Of a stretch of DNA of 64,000 nt, positions 25,479 through 34,568 are shown piece after piece. Numbering within the stretch: the first letter of the stretch is position 1; each line of letters opens with the position of its first letter. The stretch comes from CAYTGM01 sp964437365. Lineage in GTDB: Bacteria > Sumerlaeota > Sumerlaeia > SLMS01. The stretch lies in contig CAYTGM010000006.1 of NCBI GenBank assembly GCA_964437365.1, positions 1 to 64,000 on the forward strand, in the 5' to 3' direction. Position numbers and translations under genes: made by a program. The notes beneath the pieces were generated by a model that worked only from the letters and a program-made list of their open reading frames with translations, did not search any database and was not told the origin of the DNA.

Positions 25479-26395
25479 AGCGGTTGAGATTTTTTTCACG
25501 CCTTCTTTTCTTCGTCGTATTCCTTCTCTTTCTGGTGAAGATTGTATGTCGCGATCAATTCTGGCTTACCCGATATATTTTCTACACCCCTGCAATGGTC
25601 TATGCACCTGTTCTTTGTTTCCTTCTACTGCTGAGCTGGATGAGATGGAAATTCTGGGTTCCTTGCAGTCTTATTCTCATGATCCTTTCCGTTCATTCTC
25701 TATCTATAGAGCAACCTTTTCTCTTCAAGAGTAGGGAAAGTCGAGAATCAGTATCGAGTGATGCCTCGAGCGTTCTCCTGTGGAACGTTCGTTCGTACAG
25801 CTATGGTGAAGAAGCTGTAGTTGATAGAATTAAGGATCTATCTCCTGATATTCTTTGCCTTGTTGAAGGGACCTTTGCCGGTCGGGCCCCAGACAAGGTG
25901 AAGCGAGCTCTTGGGAGCGAATATTTCTGGGCGGTGGGAACGCGATTAAGTATCGCGAGCACCTACCCAATTCTTGAGAGTCAGCAAATTTACCAGGACC
26001 AGGGAATTCTTCTATTTGAGGCCACTCTTAATGTTGATGGGAAAAGAGTATCTTTTCTTCTGGTAGATATACAACCGCCGTATCGTCGTGATGATCGAGT
26101 CGTTTTTGATCGTTTGTGGTCGACTATTAAAATTCAGGAAGGGCCGATCGTGGTTCTTGGGGACATGAATACTCCTCGTGGAAGTTACCATCTGAAGAGA
26201 GCAACACGGAAACTGCAGGATGCTTCATTGACCAGTTCAGAGAAAACCTACCTGGCCACCTGGCCAACGTTCCCTGTTTCTGTGCTCCAGCTGGACTACG
26301 TTTTCTACAACGAGGACCTTGAGATTGTAAGCTTTTCGGTTCTTGATGGAGGTGAGAGCGACCACAAGCCCATTGAATTCTGGTTCGCGCTTTAG
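25475..26395 (+). CDS. Membrane-anchored EEP-family phosphodiesterase/nuclease
   Basis: This protein of about 306 residues has two or three hydrophobic helices near the N-terminus (about 5-25, 35-58 and 62-80), then an endonuclease/exonuclease/phosphatase domain. Motifs are VLLWNVRSYSYG, PDILCLVEG, VVLGDMNTPRGS with the catalytic Asp-x-Asn, LDYVFYN and the final GGESDHKP with the Ser-Asp-His. Similar proteins (VanX-neighbour/YafD-like) face the periplasm. The TTG start at 25475 overlaps the GH31 stop as TTGA, which supports coupling; a frame from 25370 would run deep into GH31 and is less likely. Confidence 0.85.
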   Translation: MKRLRFFSRLLFFVVFLLFLVKIVCRDQFWLTRYIFYTPAMVYAPVLCFLLLLSWMRWKFWVPCSLILMILSVHSLSIEQPFLFKSRESRESVSSDASSVLLWNVRSYSYGEEAVVDRIKDLSPDILCLVEGTFAGRAPDKVKRALGSEYFWAVGTRLSIASTYPILESQQIYQDQGILLFEATLNVDGKRVSFLLVDIQPPYRRDDRVVFDRLWSTIKIQEGPIVVLGDMNTPRGSYHLKRATRKLQDASLTSSEKTYLATWPTFPVSVLQLDYVFYNEDLEIVSFSVLDGGESDHKPIEFWFAL

Positions 26396-26458
26396 GGGAA
26401 TGTGGTTCATCCATTAGCAGTCGATTCATGTTTTGGTGGTCAAAGTCTGAATTGCGAT

Positions 26459-26483
26459 CGTTGTCGTTGTAAACATGACAACG
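26459..26483. other. Inverted repeat upstream of pilin-like gene
   Basis: CGTTGTC (26459-26465) and GACAACG (26477-26483) form a 7-bp dyad with an 11-base centre. It lies 43 bases above the -35 of the promoter at 26526 and has no T-tract after it, so an activator site is possible, as is simple chance. Confidence 0.3.
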
Positions 26484-26525
26484 AGTGAAAATGATTTTGG
26501 GAAGAATTTGGAGGCCAACAAACTC

Positions 26526-26553
26526 TTGATAATCCAGTGAAATGTCCTATACT
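26526..26553 (+). promoter_or_regulatory. Sigma-70-type promoter of pilin-like gene
   Basis: TTGATA (26526-26531) and TATACT (26548-26553) match the -35 and -10 consensus at 5 of 6 and 5 of 6 positions with a 16-base spacer. The ATG at 26582 lies about 22 bases after the expected start point, with GGGGG as ribosome site. No other gene is close enough downstream. Confidence 0.6.
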
Positions 26554-26581
26554 TTAATTGTTATTTGGGGGTGCTTTGACT

Positions 26582-26965
26582 ATGCTGTATCCAATTCGAA
26601 AGAAACCGAGTCGCCGAGCTTTTACTCTTTTGAGTTTACTCATGGCTCTTGTCATCGTTGGCATTCTCGGCCAAACGTACATGGGTACCGTTGCTCCGAC
26701 CGGCCAGAATGCCTCGTTCTCCCCTACTAACCGGGCTCGAGCAGCTGTTGCAGCGATCAATTTTCGGACGGCTCAAACCCAATGGATTTCAAGGACTGGC
26801 GGAAATCGACTCCAGATCGAACAACAGCGACAAGAACTTGATAAGCTGGCAGTAATGGGTTCCGGCGGTCGGTTCTTTATCGATCCTTCTCAGAATTTGA
26901 ATGTAACGACTCAGATTCAAACGATGAAATTTTCAGACCAAATCGATCTTCCAGAAACCCGGTAG
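26582..26965 (+). CDS. Type IV pilin-like (pseudopilin) protein
   Basis: The 127-residue protein has a basic leader (RKKPSRR) followed by AFTLLSLLMALVIVGILG, which has the shape of a type IV prepilin N-terminus: cleavage would be before Phe. The residue at mature position 5, normally Glu, is Ser here, as in some minor pseudopilins. The rest (about 90 residues) is polar and without recognised motif. The ATG at 26582 has GGGGG ten bases upstream and the promoter at 26526; the frame from 26558 is not needed. No pilus assembly genes are in the window, so its machine is elsewhere. It could also be an ordinary signal-anchored protein. Confidence 0.65.
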   Translation: MLYPIRKKPSRRAFTLLSLLMALVIVGILGQTYMGTVAPTGQNASFSPTNRARAAVAAINFRTAQTQWISRTGGNRLQIEQQRQELDKLAVMGSGGRFFIDPSQNLNVTTQIQTMKFSDQIDLPETR

Positions 26966-26972
26966 CTATTAT

Positions 26973-27314
26973 TTAAAACGTACCATCCTGCCGACGTTTT
27001 TCAATAACGGCGACTTTCCTCGCGACAGCCGCTCCTATATTTAATCCCCTGGCATTGCAATAATTCATGAGAGCGATAAACACATCGGCTGCCTCATCCT
27101 CCAGTTTTGATGAAGCGATTGTCTTTCCCTTCCAAAGCTTCTTTTCATCATTTGCGAGCTCACCAGCTTCACCATTAAGTTCCAGAGCAAAGAATTCAGC
27201 AGGCCTCTCCATAAAACAGGCTTTTTGATAGGCGTCGAACTGTCTCTGGATTTTTCCCAGTGTCTCGGGGAGTTCGTCGATGAATTCCATTTCATCGGGC
27301 GTGTTTGAATCCAT
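26973..27314 (-). CDS. MazG-like nucleotide pyrophosphohydrolase
   Basis: This 113-residue all-alpha NTP pyrophosphohydrolase shows the two-helix metal site ELNGEAGELANDEKK and LEDEAADVFIALMNYC (E-x-x-E ... E-x-x-D). These enzymes hydrolyse non-canonical or excess (d)NTPs to the monophosphate. The length and motif spacing suit the single-domain MazG-like group rather than dimeric MazG. It is convergent with the pilin-like gene, seven bases apart, and diverges from agmatine deiminase. Confidence 0.88.
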   Translation of the reverse strand: MDSNTPDEMEFIDELPETLGKIQRQFDAYQKACFMERPAEFFALELNGEAGELANDEKKLWKGKTIASSKLEDEAADVFIALMNYCNARGLNIGAAVARKVAVIEKRRQDGTF

Positions 27315-27493
27315 AGCGTGAGGTCCTCTTTTTCCTTGGATCGAAGTGTGAGAATAAGAACAGAAAAGACTGTCGCAAGTGCAGTCTTGCGAATTCCGCT
27401 CACTGCTGTGTTAAATTTCCGTGACACCATAACGCGGATGCAGAACATTCTTTTCAACTGGTTTCGTGAGATATACAATCTGGAGAGAGTCTC

Positions 27494-28555
27494 TTGGCAC
27501 ATTTAGATTTTGAAGGTCAGTCGTTGAAGGAAGCTGGTTATAGAATGCCAGCCGAGTGGGAGGAACATGAGGCAACATGGTTAACCTGGCCGAAGAAGGC
27601 TGATTCCTGGCCAGGTAAGATCGAGAAAATCCCCCCGGTCTGGATTAACATGATGAAAGGACTTCTGGAAGGAGAGAAGGTTAGACTTCTCGTTGATAAT
27701 CAGGAGATGGAAGCGGTTGTCCTTCACCTTGTTAAAGAAGCAAAGATTGATTCCAAAGACCTGGAAATTTATATACATGAAACCGACGATTCCTGGATGA
27801 GAGATTCAGGTGCAATCTTTGTCAAGAATGAGAAATCACAATCACCGATTATCGGACTCAATTGGGAATATAATGCCTGGGGAGGAAAGTACCCTCCCTT
27901 CGATAAAGACAACAGGATTCCTTCGTGGATCGGGGGAGAACTTAATATTCCCATCGTCAGTGCAGAAATGGTGCTGGAAGGTGGATCGATCGATACCGAC
28001 GGCGCTGGGCATTTACTGACCACAACAAGCTGTCTACTTAATCCTAATAGAAATCCTTCCATGTCTCAGGAAGAAATCGAGCATCGCTTGAAGGACTTTC
28101 TCGGTGTGGATGAGATTTACTGGTTGGGCGATGGGATAGTCGGCGACGACACCGATGGGCATGTTGATGACATTACAAGGTTTGTTGCCAAAGGCAGAAT
28201 CCTCACTGCCATCGAGGAGAAGGAGGAAGACGAGAACTTCAAAGCCCTGAGAGAAAACAAAGAGGCTCTCAAGACTTTCAAAGATAGAGCAGGCTCAGCT
28301 TTTGAAATCATCGATTTTCCAATGCCTGACCCTGTATATCACGAAGGACATCGATTGCCAGCCAGCTATGCTAATTTCTATATCGGGAATTCCTGTATTC
28401 TGCTCCCCGTCTTCAATCAGAAGAAAGACAAGCAGGCGGAAGGAATACTGAGAGACTTGTTCCCGGATCGAAAGATACACCCCGTGTTCGCCGAAGATCT
28501 CGTCTGGGGGCTTGGTGCATGCCATTGCGTAACACAACAGCAGCCTGCTGTATAG
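27494..28555 (+). CDS. aguA: Agmatine deiminase
   Basis: This 353-residue guanidino-group hydrolase of the peptidyl-arginine deiminase (PAD_porph) family converts agmatine to N-carbamoylputrescine and ammonia, a step in putrescine synthesis. Visible motifs are PAEWEEHEATWLTWP, the DDSWMRDSGAIFV substrate-binding segment, LEGGSIDTDG, DDTDGHVDDITRF with the catalytic His/Asp, and the catalytic Cys345 in CHCVTQQQPA at the C-terminus. It starts at TTG after GGAGAGAG. No N-carbamoylputrescine amidohydrolase is beside it, so the next step is encoded elsewhere. Confidence 0.95.
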   Translation: MAHLDFEGQSLKEAGYRMPAEWEEHEATWLTWPKKADSWPGKIEKIPPVWINMMKGLLEGEKVRLLVDNQEMEAVVLHLVKEAKIDSKDLEIYIHETDDSWMRDSGAIFVKNEKSQSPIIGLNWEYNAWGGKYPPFDKDNRIPSWIGGELNIPIVSAEMVLEGGSIDTDGAGHLLTTTSCLLNPNRNPSMSQEEIEHRLKDFLGVDEIYWLGDGIVGDDTDGHVDDITRFVAKGRILTAIEEKEEDENFKALRENKEALKTFKDRAGSAFEIIDFPMPDPVYHEGHRLPASYANFYIGNSCILLPVFNQKKDKQAEGILRDLFPDRKIHPVFAEDLVWGLGACHCVTQQQPAV

Positions 28556-28556
28556 A

Positions 28557-29558
28557 TCAGGAAACAGACTTTAGACGGGCAATTTCAGCCTGGCACAACT
28601 CGTCGCAGACTTCATTATATTCGTCGCCAGCATGACCTTTGACCCACTTCCATTCGACATCATGCTTTTGAATCAGTTCATCTAATGGTTTCCAGAGATC
28701 CACATTCTTGACCGGATCACCTTTCGGTCCGCGTAGCCAGTTTTTCTTCTTCCAGTTCTTGATCCAGGTTGTAATACCATTCTTCAGGTACTGCGAATCT
28801 GTATGCAGGATAACCTTAGATTTTTTCTTGAGAGCTTTGAGTGATTCTATCGCTGCTGTGAGTTCCATCCTGTTGTTTGTCGTATTAAGTTCTCCACCAA
28901 CAAGTTCCTTCGTATGACCATTAAAGAGGAGCACAGCTGCCCAGGCGCCTGTTCCCGGGTTCGGTTGACAGCCACCATCGGTATAGATTTCTACAATATC
29001 TGTATGAGAGAAAAGATCATCAAACTCATCTGTCTTATTCTCTTCTTCGTTGATATTCCTGTTTGCCAGATCAGCAAGAGAATCGCCAGTCATGCGCCAG
29101 ACTCGCCACTCTTCGAGGGGTTGGGCTCCTAAAGAGCGATAGCGCTTCTTCGCCAATTCATTCCATTCAAGACACGACCACTCAAGACGACCATACCCGT
29201 TTTCCTTACACTGGTGAGCAAGTCGGGCGAGAAGGGCGGTACCAATACCTTTCTGGCGGTACTCTGGCTTCACATATAAGTCCTCGAGATAGATCCCAGG
29301 AACAGCAAGCCAGGTAGAGTAAGATCGAAAGTAAATAGCATAGGCAACAGGTACTCCATCGGCCTCGGCCAGAAGACAATCCGTGCGAGAGTCCAGTCCA
29401 AAAAGATGCTGTCTGATGAGTTCAGGAGTAGCCTGGCATTCCTCGGGGGCTTTTTCATAGACTGCGAGCTCATAGATCATGTCGCAGATGTTTTCTGAAT
29501 CTTCTGGTAAAGCGGCTCGAATCGAAAATCCTTGTTTGCCTTCCCTGGAAAGTGCCAT
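28557..29558 (-). CDS. GNAT acetyltransferase-RNase HI fusion
   Basis: One 333-residue frame joins two domains. Residues 10-160 are a GNAT N-acetyltransferase resembling the diamine-acetyltransferase (SSAT-like) group, with YLEDLYVKPEYRQKGIGTALL at about 90-110 as the acetyl-CoA loop. After a short acidic linker (about 167-186), residues 188-330 are a complete RNase HI with Asp194 (IYTDGGCQPNPG), Glu232 (NNRMELTA), Asp254 (LHTDSQYL), His309 (VKGHAG) and Asp319 (NEVCDE). The RNase part should remove RNA from RNA-DNA hybrids. The reason for the link to an acetyltransferase is unknown. The gene is convergent with agmatine deiminase, one base apart, which is suggestive for a polyamine acetyltransferase. 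Confidence 0.92.
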   Translation of the reverse strand: MALSREGKQGFSIRAALPEDSENICDMIYELAVYEKAPEECQATPELIRQHLFGLDSRTDCLLAEADGVPVAYAIYFRSYSTWLAVPGIYLEDLYVKPEYRQKGIGTALLARLAHQCKENGYGRLEWSCLEWNELAKKRYRSLGAQPLEEWRVWRMTGDSLADLANRNINEEENKTDEFDDLFSHTDIVEIYTDGGCQPNPGTGAWAAVLLFNGHTKELVGGELNTTNNRMELTAAIESLKALKKKSKVILHTDSQYLKNGITTWIKNWKKKNWLRGPKGDPVKNVDLWKPLDELIQKHDVEWKWVKGHAGDEYNEVCDELCQAEIARLKSVS

Positions 29559-29631
29559 TTAAAGTTACTCGCTATGATGAATGTGCAAATCACCTGGCAG
29601 AATCAAAGGTAGATAACGAGGAATCTGACGA

Positions 29632-31365
29632 TTGAAGTTCCCAGATCATGTTGCGGTTGGCTATTTAAGTGAACACTCTGAGGGGTCCCAATACAAATCT
29701 TCAGGATATGCGACTGGAGAAATAGAAGCATCTGAAGGTGCAGAATTCCGGCTTGTTGCAAATGAATCATTCTTGCGAAACCTCGATAACATCAGTGACG
29801 AGACACGTCAGCGCATTACAAGGCTCGATCTGAATCGCACAGGATTACACGATGATGATCTCCGCTCCCTCGGTGAGTGGCCGAATCTTAAGATTCTTTC
29901 GTTGAGGGACACCAGAATCAGTGATGCATCACTGGGAGAGCTGTCAAGATATCCGAAGCTGTCTGCGCTTGACCTGTCGGCAACACAAGTTACGGGGAAA
30001 GGCTTTGCCGCTATCGAAGGGAAACCTGGATTAGAAGCCCTGATTCTTAATCACCTCGAGCTTGATGAAGAGGGAACAGCATCGCTGAACAAGTTTAGCC
30101 AGCTCAAATGCCTGCGACTGACAAATACGGATATTCAGGATATTGACCTGGATTTTCTCCAGGATTTCAGCGACCTGAGAGATCTGTCTCTTCCGACAAG
30201 GGTTTCAGACAACTCAGTGAAGAATCTGGAATCTCTTCATAAACTCAAGTTCTTATCTTTTGAAGCCTGCGACTATACCGCTATTTCTCTCTTTCTATTA
30301 AAGAAACTGGAGAACATTGAATGGCTTGAACTGCCTGAATATGCGAATGAAGAGGATCTCTGGCAGTGTGCTCAGTGGATGAAGCTGAAGACGCTGTTAA
30401 TCCTGAGTCGCTCACTGGAAGCACCTTCTTTTGCAGCCCTTGAGAAAATGGAAAACCTCAAAGAACTTCACTTATGGTGCCCTGTCGAGCTTGAGCATAT
30501 ACAGATGCTCTCGCTTGCACCTGCGCTTGAGCGTCTTAGTTTAAACAACCATGCAACTGACCTGACTCATATCTGTGAATTGAAGCATCTGAAGTCTCTC
30601 AAACACCTTCGTATTGATATACCAAGAGTAAATGAAAGTAATGCATGGAAGTTCTTTGATTTGAAACATCTCGAGAGCCTGCATCTATGCAGCTCGGATT
30701 TTTCTTCGAGTGGTTTTCTGGGGTTCTTGCCTCATATGGGAAACTGCCGGGTGACTCATGCTCCGCTATTGCTCCCGATGTCTTCCTATTCACTCAAAAA
30801 AGAGCTGTATGGTCGCCACTCAGACAGTGATTCTTCTGAACGGTGGACACCCTTTTCTGTGGTTGGGCAGCATGCCTGTATTCCGATCGAGATGCAAATC
30901 AGTTATCGCCCCCTCTCATGGAATATTAGTGACTTGCAGTCGCTTTGCGAGGCAAAGGCGAGCAGCGTTGTCGAGTTCAAAGTTGAGGGAATTTCTGTCG
31001 AGGCAGATCATGTCGAAATACTGACAGGCTTCAGGAATCTCCGGTCTATTGAAGCGAGAGTAGGGAAACATAACGAGGAATTCTATGACTCTCTCGGTCA
31101 GTATCAGTCTTTGCAGAAGGTTTCGTTCAGGAACTCAAACTTTCTCGACCGAAACATAGGATCCTTACTGGATTGTCCGCTCTTGGAAGATATAGACATT
31201 GCAGGAACAAAAACAACGATGACCGGGTGGAGAAAACTGAAAGATCTCAAGTCTCTTAGGAGGCTGGATCTGAGTGGCTGTGATTTGACAGATAGTGCAG
31301 AAAAAGAGATCAGAGAATTGTTGCCTGGGGTAAACATCATCCTGGCTGATTCAAACTATGTGTAG
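29632..31365 (+). CDS. Leucine-rich-repeat protein
   Basis: This 577-residue protein starts at TTG with GAGGA nine bases upstream. Repeats of about 23-25 residues, of the form LxxLxLxxTxIxDxxLxxL, are plain between about 60 and 330 (for example LKILSLRDTRISDASLGEL and LSALDLSATQVTGKGFAAI) and again at about 490-575. A less regular region (about 340-480) lies between. No signal peptide or membrane helix is seen, so it is probably cytoplasmic. The repeats resemble those of planctomycete and related LRR proteins that bind other proteins; the partner is unknown. Confidence 0.85.
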   Translation: MKFPDHVAVGYLSEHSEGSQYKSSGYATGEIEASEGAEFRLVANESFLRNLDNISDETRQRITRLDLNRTGLHDDDLRSLGEWPNLKILSLRDTRISDASLGELSRYPKLSALDLSATQVTGKGFAAIEGKPGLEALILNHLELDEEGTASLNKFSQLKCLRLTNTDIQDIDLDFLQDFSDLRDLSLPTRVSDNSVKNLESLHKLKFLSFEACDYTAISLFLLKKLENIEWLELPEYANEEDLWQCAQWMKLKTLLILSRSLEAPSFAALEKMENLKELHLWCPVELEHIQMLSLAPALERLSLNNHATDLTHICELKHLKSLKHLRIDIPRVNESNAWKFFDLKHLESLHLCSSDFSSSGFLGFLPHMGNCRVTHAPLLLPMSSYSLKKELYGRHSDSDSSERWTPFSVVGQHACIPIEMQISYRPLSWNISDLQSLCEAKASSVVEFKVEGISVEADHVEILTGFRNLRSIEARVGKHNEEFYDSLGQYQSLQKVSFRNSNFLDRNIGSLLDCPLLEDIDIAGTKTTMTGWRKLKDLKSLRRLDLSGCDLTDSAEKEIRELLPGVNIILADSNYV

Positions 31366-31368
31366 CAT

Positions 31369-31578
31369 CTACAGCTTTCTTTTCTTCATTATTTTGGCGC
31401 GTATTTCTTCAGCCTTATCAACTTTAGATCTTTGCCAATCTTTCCGGTAAAGAGGACAAGGGTTTTTCATGTAATAACTCTTATCGGGATGCGAGCAGTC
31501 ACACTCATCATTATTTTCCTTCACTGCATGGTAGTAAGCACAGTCATCCAGTTTACATTTAACACGAACTAAACCCAT
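31369..31578 (-). CDS. Small cysteine-rich, probably zinc-binding protein
   Basis: The 69-residue protein has clustered Cys/His: Cys8, Cys13, His17, then CDCSHP (Cys26, Cys28, His30) and Cys41 before a basic helical tail. The pattern suggests one or two metal sites, but the family is not recognised. It has a good GGAG ribosome site and lies 15 bases downstream of the ABC ATPase gene on the same strand. Confidence 0.7.
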   Translation of the reverse strand: MGLVRVKCKLDDCAYYHAVKENNDECDCSHPDKSYYMKNPCPLYRKDWQRSKVDKAEEIRAKIMKKRKL

Positions 31579-31593
31579 TTCTCTCTCCTTTCT

Positions 31594-32724
31594 TTACTCA
31601 GAATTTTCTTTTGCCCCGGTGGTTGCGGGTACTTCGTCCAGCAAGGATTCGTTGTTCTTTTTCTGATCTATACCATCATTAGTTAGACTGGTGAAATCTT
31701 CGGAGAGTTCTGGACGTTCGTTTTCGAACCTCGGGTCGAACAGATGGCAGGCCACCTTCACACCACATCCAACATCCTGTAGTGAAGGATATTCTTTATC
31801 GCAGGGTCCAAACTTGAAGCGGCAGCGTGGGTGGAAGTGACAACCATTTGGAGGGTCTACTGGTGAAGGGACATCTCCCTGAAGGATAATTCTTTTTCTT
31901 CTCTGTTCTTTCTCGATAATCGGCACAGCACTTAAGAGTGCCTGTGTATATGGATGTCGTGGGCGTTCCATAATTTCGATGTTTGGTCCCTGCTCAACGA
32001 TCTTTCCGAGATACATCACGGCGACAGAATGACAGAGGTGCCCTACGACAGAGAGGTCGTGGCTGATGAAGATCATCGAGATCCCCATCTCTCTTTGTAG
32101 ATCCTCCATCAAGTTAATTACCTGCGCCTGTACGGAAACATCCAGAGCCGAAACGGGCTCATCAGCGATGATGATGTCTGGTTCGACGGCCAGGGCACGC
32201 GCAATGCCTATACGCTGTCTTTGACCACCAGAGAATTCGTGGGGAAATCTTTTTGCAGCATCTCCGGGGAGGCCTACATGTTCGAGAAGTTCAGCAACAC
32301 GCTGGCGCCGTGCGTCCCCTTTGGGTACGAGCCCATGGATAGCCAACGGTTCTCCGATAATGGATCCAACAGGCATACGGGGATTAAGCGAACTGAAGGG
32401 ATCCTGAAAAATCATTTGAATGCGACGTCGATAAGGCATCCATTGACGATTGGGCAGAGTAGCAAGATTGGGTGAATCTTTAAGACGAACATCGCCTGCA
32501 GTTGGGTCGATCAGTTTTAGGATCAGTCGACCGGTTGTGGTCTTACCACACCCTGACTCCCCCACTAATCCAAGTGTTTCACCCTTTTTCAGGTCAAAAC
32601 TGACACCGTCGACAGCTTTTACAGAGGCCACCTGCTTTGAGAACAGTCCCGCGCGGATTGGGAAGTGCTTTTTAAGGTCTCTGACAGTAAGAACTTTTTC
32701 CTGACTCGTTTGTTCGCTCGGCAT
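31594..32724 (-). CDS. Oligopeptide/dipeptide ABC transporter ATP-binding protein (OppF/DppF type)
   Basis: This 376-residue ATPase energises uptake of peptides or similar solutes. It shows Walker A GESGCGKTT (about 55), the Q-loop MIFQDPFSSLNPRM, signature FSGGQRQRIGIARAL, Walker B DIIIADEPVSALDVS and the switch His in ISHDLSVV. The C-terminal oligopeptide domain contains GCHFHPRCRFKFGPC and further Cys residues that may bind a metal cluster. An acidic tail of about 40 residues follows. The other transporter genes (permeases, second ATPase, binding protein) are not in the window. A small zinc-like protein follows in the same direction. Confidence 0.93.
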   Translation of the reverse strand: MPSEQTSQEKVLTVRDLKKHFPIRAGLFSKQVASVKAVDGVSFDLKKGETLGLVGESGCGKTTTGRLILKLIDPTAGDVRLKDSPNLATLPNRQWMPYRRRIQMIFQDPFSSLNPRMPVGSIIGEPLAIHGLVPKGDARRQRVAELLEHVGLPGDAAKRFPHEFSGGQRQRIGIARALAVEPDIIIADEPVSALDVSVQAQVINLMEDLQREMGISMIFISHDLSVVGHLCHSVAVMYLGKIVEQGPNIEIMERPRHPYTQALLSAVPIIEKEQRRKRIILQGDVPSPVDPPNGCHFHPRCRFKFGPCDKEYPSLQDVGCGVKVACHLFDPRFENERPELSEDFTSLTNDGIDQKKNNESLLDEVPATTGAKENSE

Positions 32725-32991
32725 TCGTAATCTTTCCAGAATCTACGCTTTTGGTAGAATCATCCAGTTTCAATGAGGGAAACGAATCATTGCGCCTGTG
32801 TCAAAAGATATTGGCCTGAGAGCAATCGAACCGTTTCAGATAGAGAATATTGATTTTAATACTCGCTGTTCCCTCGCTTAAGAAGATCATCTTTGCACTT
32901 GAGAACACCCTGTAACTGGTGAAGAGTCCGTAAAATAGGCTCACCCGACTACAGTTTCCCGAGCTGAGAGATCCACAGATAGCGAGATCAC

Positions 32992-34452
32992 ATGTCTCAT
33001 ATTTTAATCGTCGATGATGAAGAAAATATTCGGTTCACACTCAGAGAGCTTCTGAGAAGGGAAAACCAATCCTATCACATAGACGAAGCTGCTGACGGCC
33101 AGGAAGCAGTTGAGATGGTCAAGAAAACTCGTTATTCTCTCGTCCTTATGGATCTCAGAATGCCTCGTTTGGATGGAATGCAGGCTCTCCAGGAAATGAA
33201 GAGAGTGAATCCCGAGCTCATTGTCGTTCTTATTAGTGCTCACGGAACGCAAAAAACAGCAATCGAAGCAATTCAGGCTGGAGCCTATGACTATTTCAGC
33301 AAGCCTTTTGACCTGACTGAAGTGCGTATCGTTGTCCGACGGGCTGTAGAGAAGGCAAATCTGCAGCGACAGATTGAATTCATGCGAGAGCAAGAGATGG
33401 CACGCTACTCCCTGGATCAGCTGATCGGTCAAAGTTCAGCAATGCAGGAGGTGTTTAAGCTTCTGGAGCGCGTTCTCGATAACGATGTAACGGTTTTGAT
33501 TACTGGTGAGAGTGGGACAGGTAAAGAGCTCGTAGCGACTGCTATTCATAACAATAGTCTCCGAAAAGACGAACCTTTGATCAAAGTAAATACCGTCGCT
33601 ATACCGGAAGCTCTTCTTGAGAGCGAACTGTTCGGCCATGAAAGAGGTGCGTTCACGGGAGCTATTGCTCAAAAGCCGGGAAAAATAGAATTAGCCAACA
33701 ATGGAACGCTCTTCCTTGATGAAATAGGTGACATGTCCCTGCCCCTTCAATCAAAGCTTTTAAGAGTATTACAAGAACGTGAGATCGAACGCGTAGGTTC
33801 GACGAAGACTTTCAAAGTAGATATACGTGTCATCGCAGCTACGAATCGCGACTTGGGCAAGATGGTTGAAAAGGGTGAGTTTCGTGAAGATCTATACTAC
33901 AGATTAAATGTATTGCCTATTCACCTCCCCCCTCTAAGAAAACGTCAGGACGATATACCACTCCTCGTTGATCACTTTGTTCAGGAATATAACCCTCGTC
34001 TTAAAAAATCAATTACGTCCGTAACGGAAAATGCTTTGCGGAAACTGTTAAACTATCCGTGGCCTGGTAACATTAGGGAACTGGAGAATACGATTCAAAG
34101 AAGTATGTTGATGTCAGAAGGCAATACTCTTCAAGCTGAGGATTTGCCGCCAACGCTTCGGGCTGAACACCCTCTCGCGCGATCAATTTCAGCGAAGGAC
34201 TCTGAAGCTGAGAATGAAGTTTTCGCTGACCTTGATCTTCAGGAGCTATTGGATACCGAGAATTTTGAAAGGACGCTGGCCGATAGACTTCAGTCGATTT
34301 CGGACCATATCGAGAAATATATTATTCGAGCAGCTCTTAAAAAAACAAACGGTCATCGACAAGACAGCGCGGACTTGCTCGGCATCAGCCGAAAAAGCCT
34401 TCACAATAAGATGGTAAGATACGGTTTATTTACTGAAGAGACAGGAAGCTAG
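32992..34452 (+). CDS. Sigma-54-dependent response regulator (NtrC family)
   Basis: This 486-residue regulator has a receiver domain (1-120) with the phospho-acceptor Asp54 and Lys104, and an AAA+ domain with GESGTGKE at 172-179. The sigma-54 contact loop GAFTGA is at 219-224, and the domain also contains NNGTLFLDEIGDM and the R-finger region. A C-terminal Fis-type helix-turn-helix (DSADLLGISRKSLHNKMVRYG) completes it. It should activate sigma-54 promoters on phosphorylation. No histidine kinase is adjacent, so it is an orphan here. No clear -24/-12 site was found in the neighbouring gaps. Confidence 0.95.
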   Translation: MSHILIVDDEENIRFTLRELLRRENQSYHIDEAADGQEAVEMVKKTRYSLVLMDLRMPRLDGMQALQEMKRVNPELIVVLISAHGTQKTAIEAIQAGAYDYFSKPFDLTEVRIVVRRAVEKANLQRQIEFMREQEMARYSLDQLIGQSSAMQEVFKLLERVLDNDVTVLITGESGTGKELVATAIHNNSLRKDEPLIKVNTVAIPEALLESELFGHERGAFTGAIAQKPGKIELANNGTLFLDEIGDMSLPLQSKLLRVLQEREIERVGSTKTFKVDIRVIAATNRDLGKMVEKGEFREDLYYRLNVLPIHLPPLRKRQDDIPLLVDHFVQEYNPRLKKSITSVTENALRKLLNYPWPGNIRELENTIQRSMLMSEGNTLQAEDLPPTLRAEHPLARSISAKDSEAENEVFADLDLQELLDTENFERTLADRLQSISDHIEKYIIRAALKKTNGHRQDSADLLGISRKSLHNKMVRYGLFTEETGS

Positions 34453-34540
34453 AAGGGAGAAATGAATCTCAAGCTGAGAACTGAACTTGTCTCTAGGGAA
34501 TCTAAACCTGCAGAACAATAGTTCACCAACTCGAGAATGT

Positions 34541-34568
34541 TTGACATAACAAAGTGATTCCATAAACT
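34541..34568 (+). promoter_or_regulatory. Sigma-70-type promoter for the membrane/aldo-keto reductase operon
   Basis: TTGACA (34541-34546) is a perfect -35. TAAACT (34563-34568) is a 4-of-6 -10, with a spacer of 16. The GTG start of the first gene lies about 44 bases beyond the expected start point. Confidence 0.55.
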
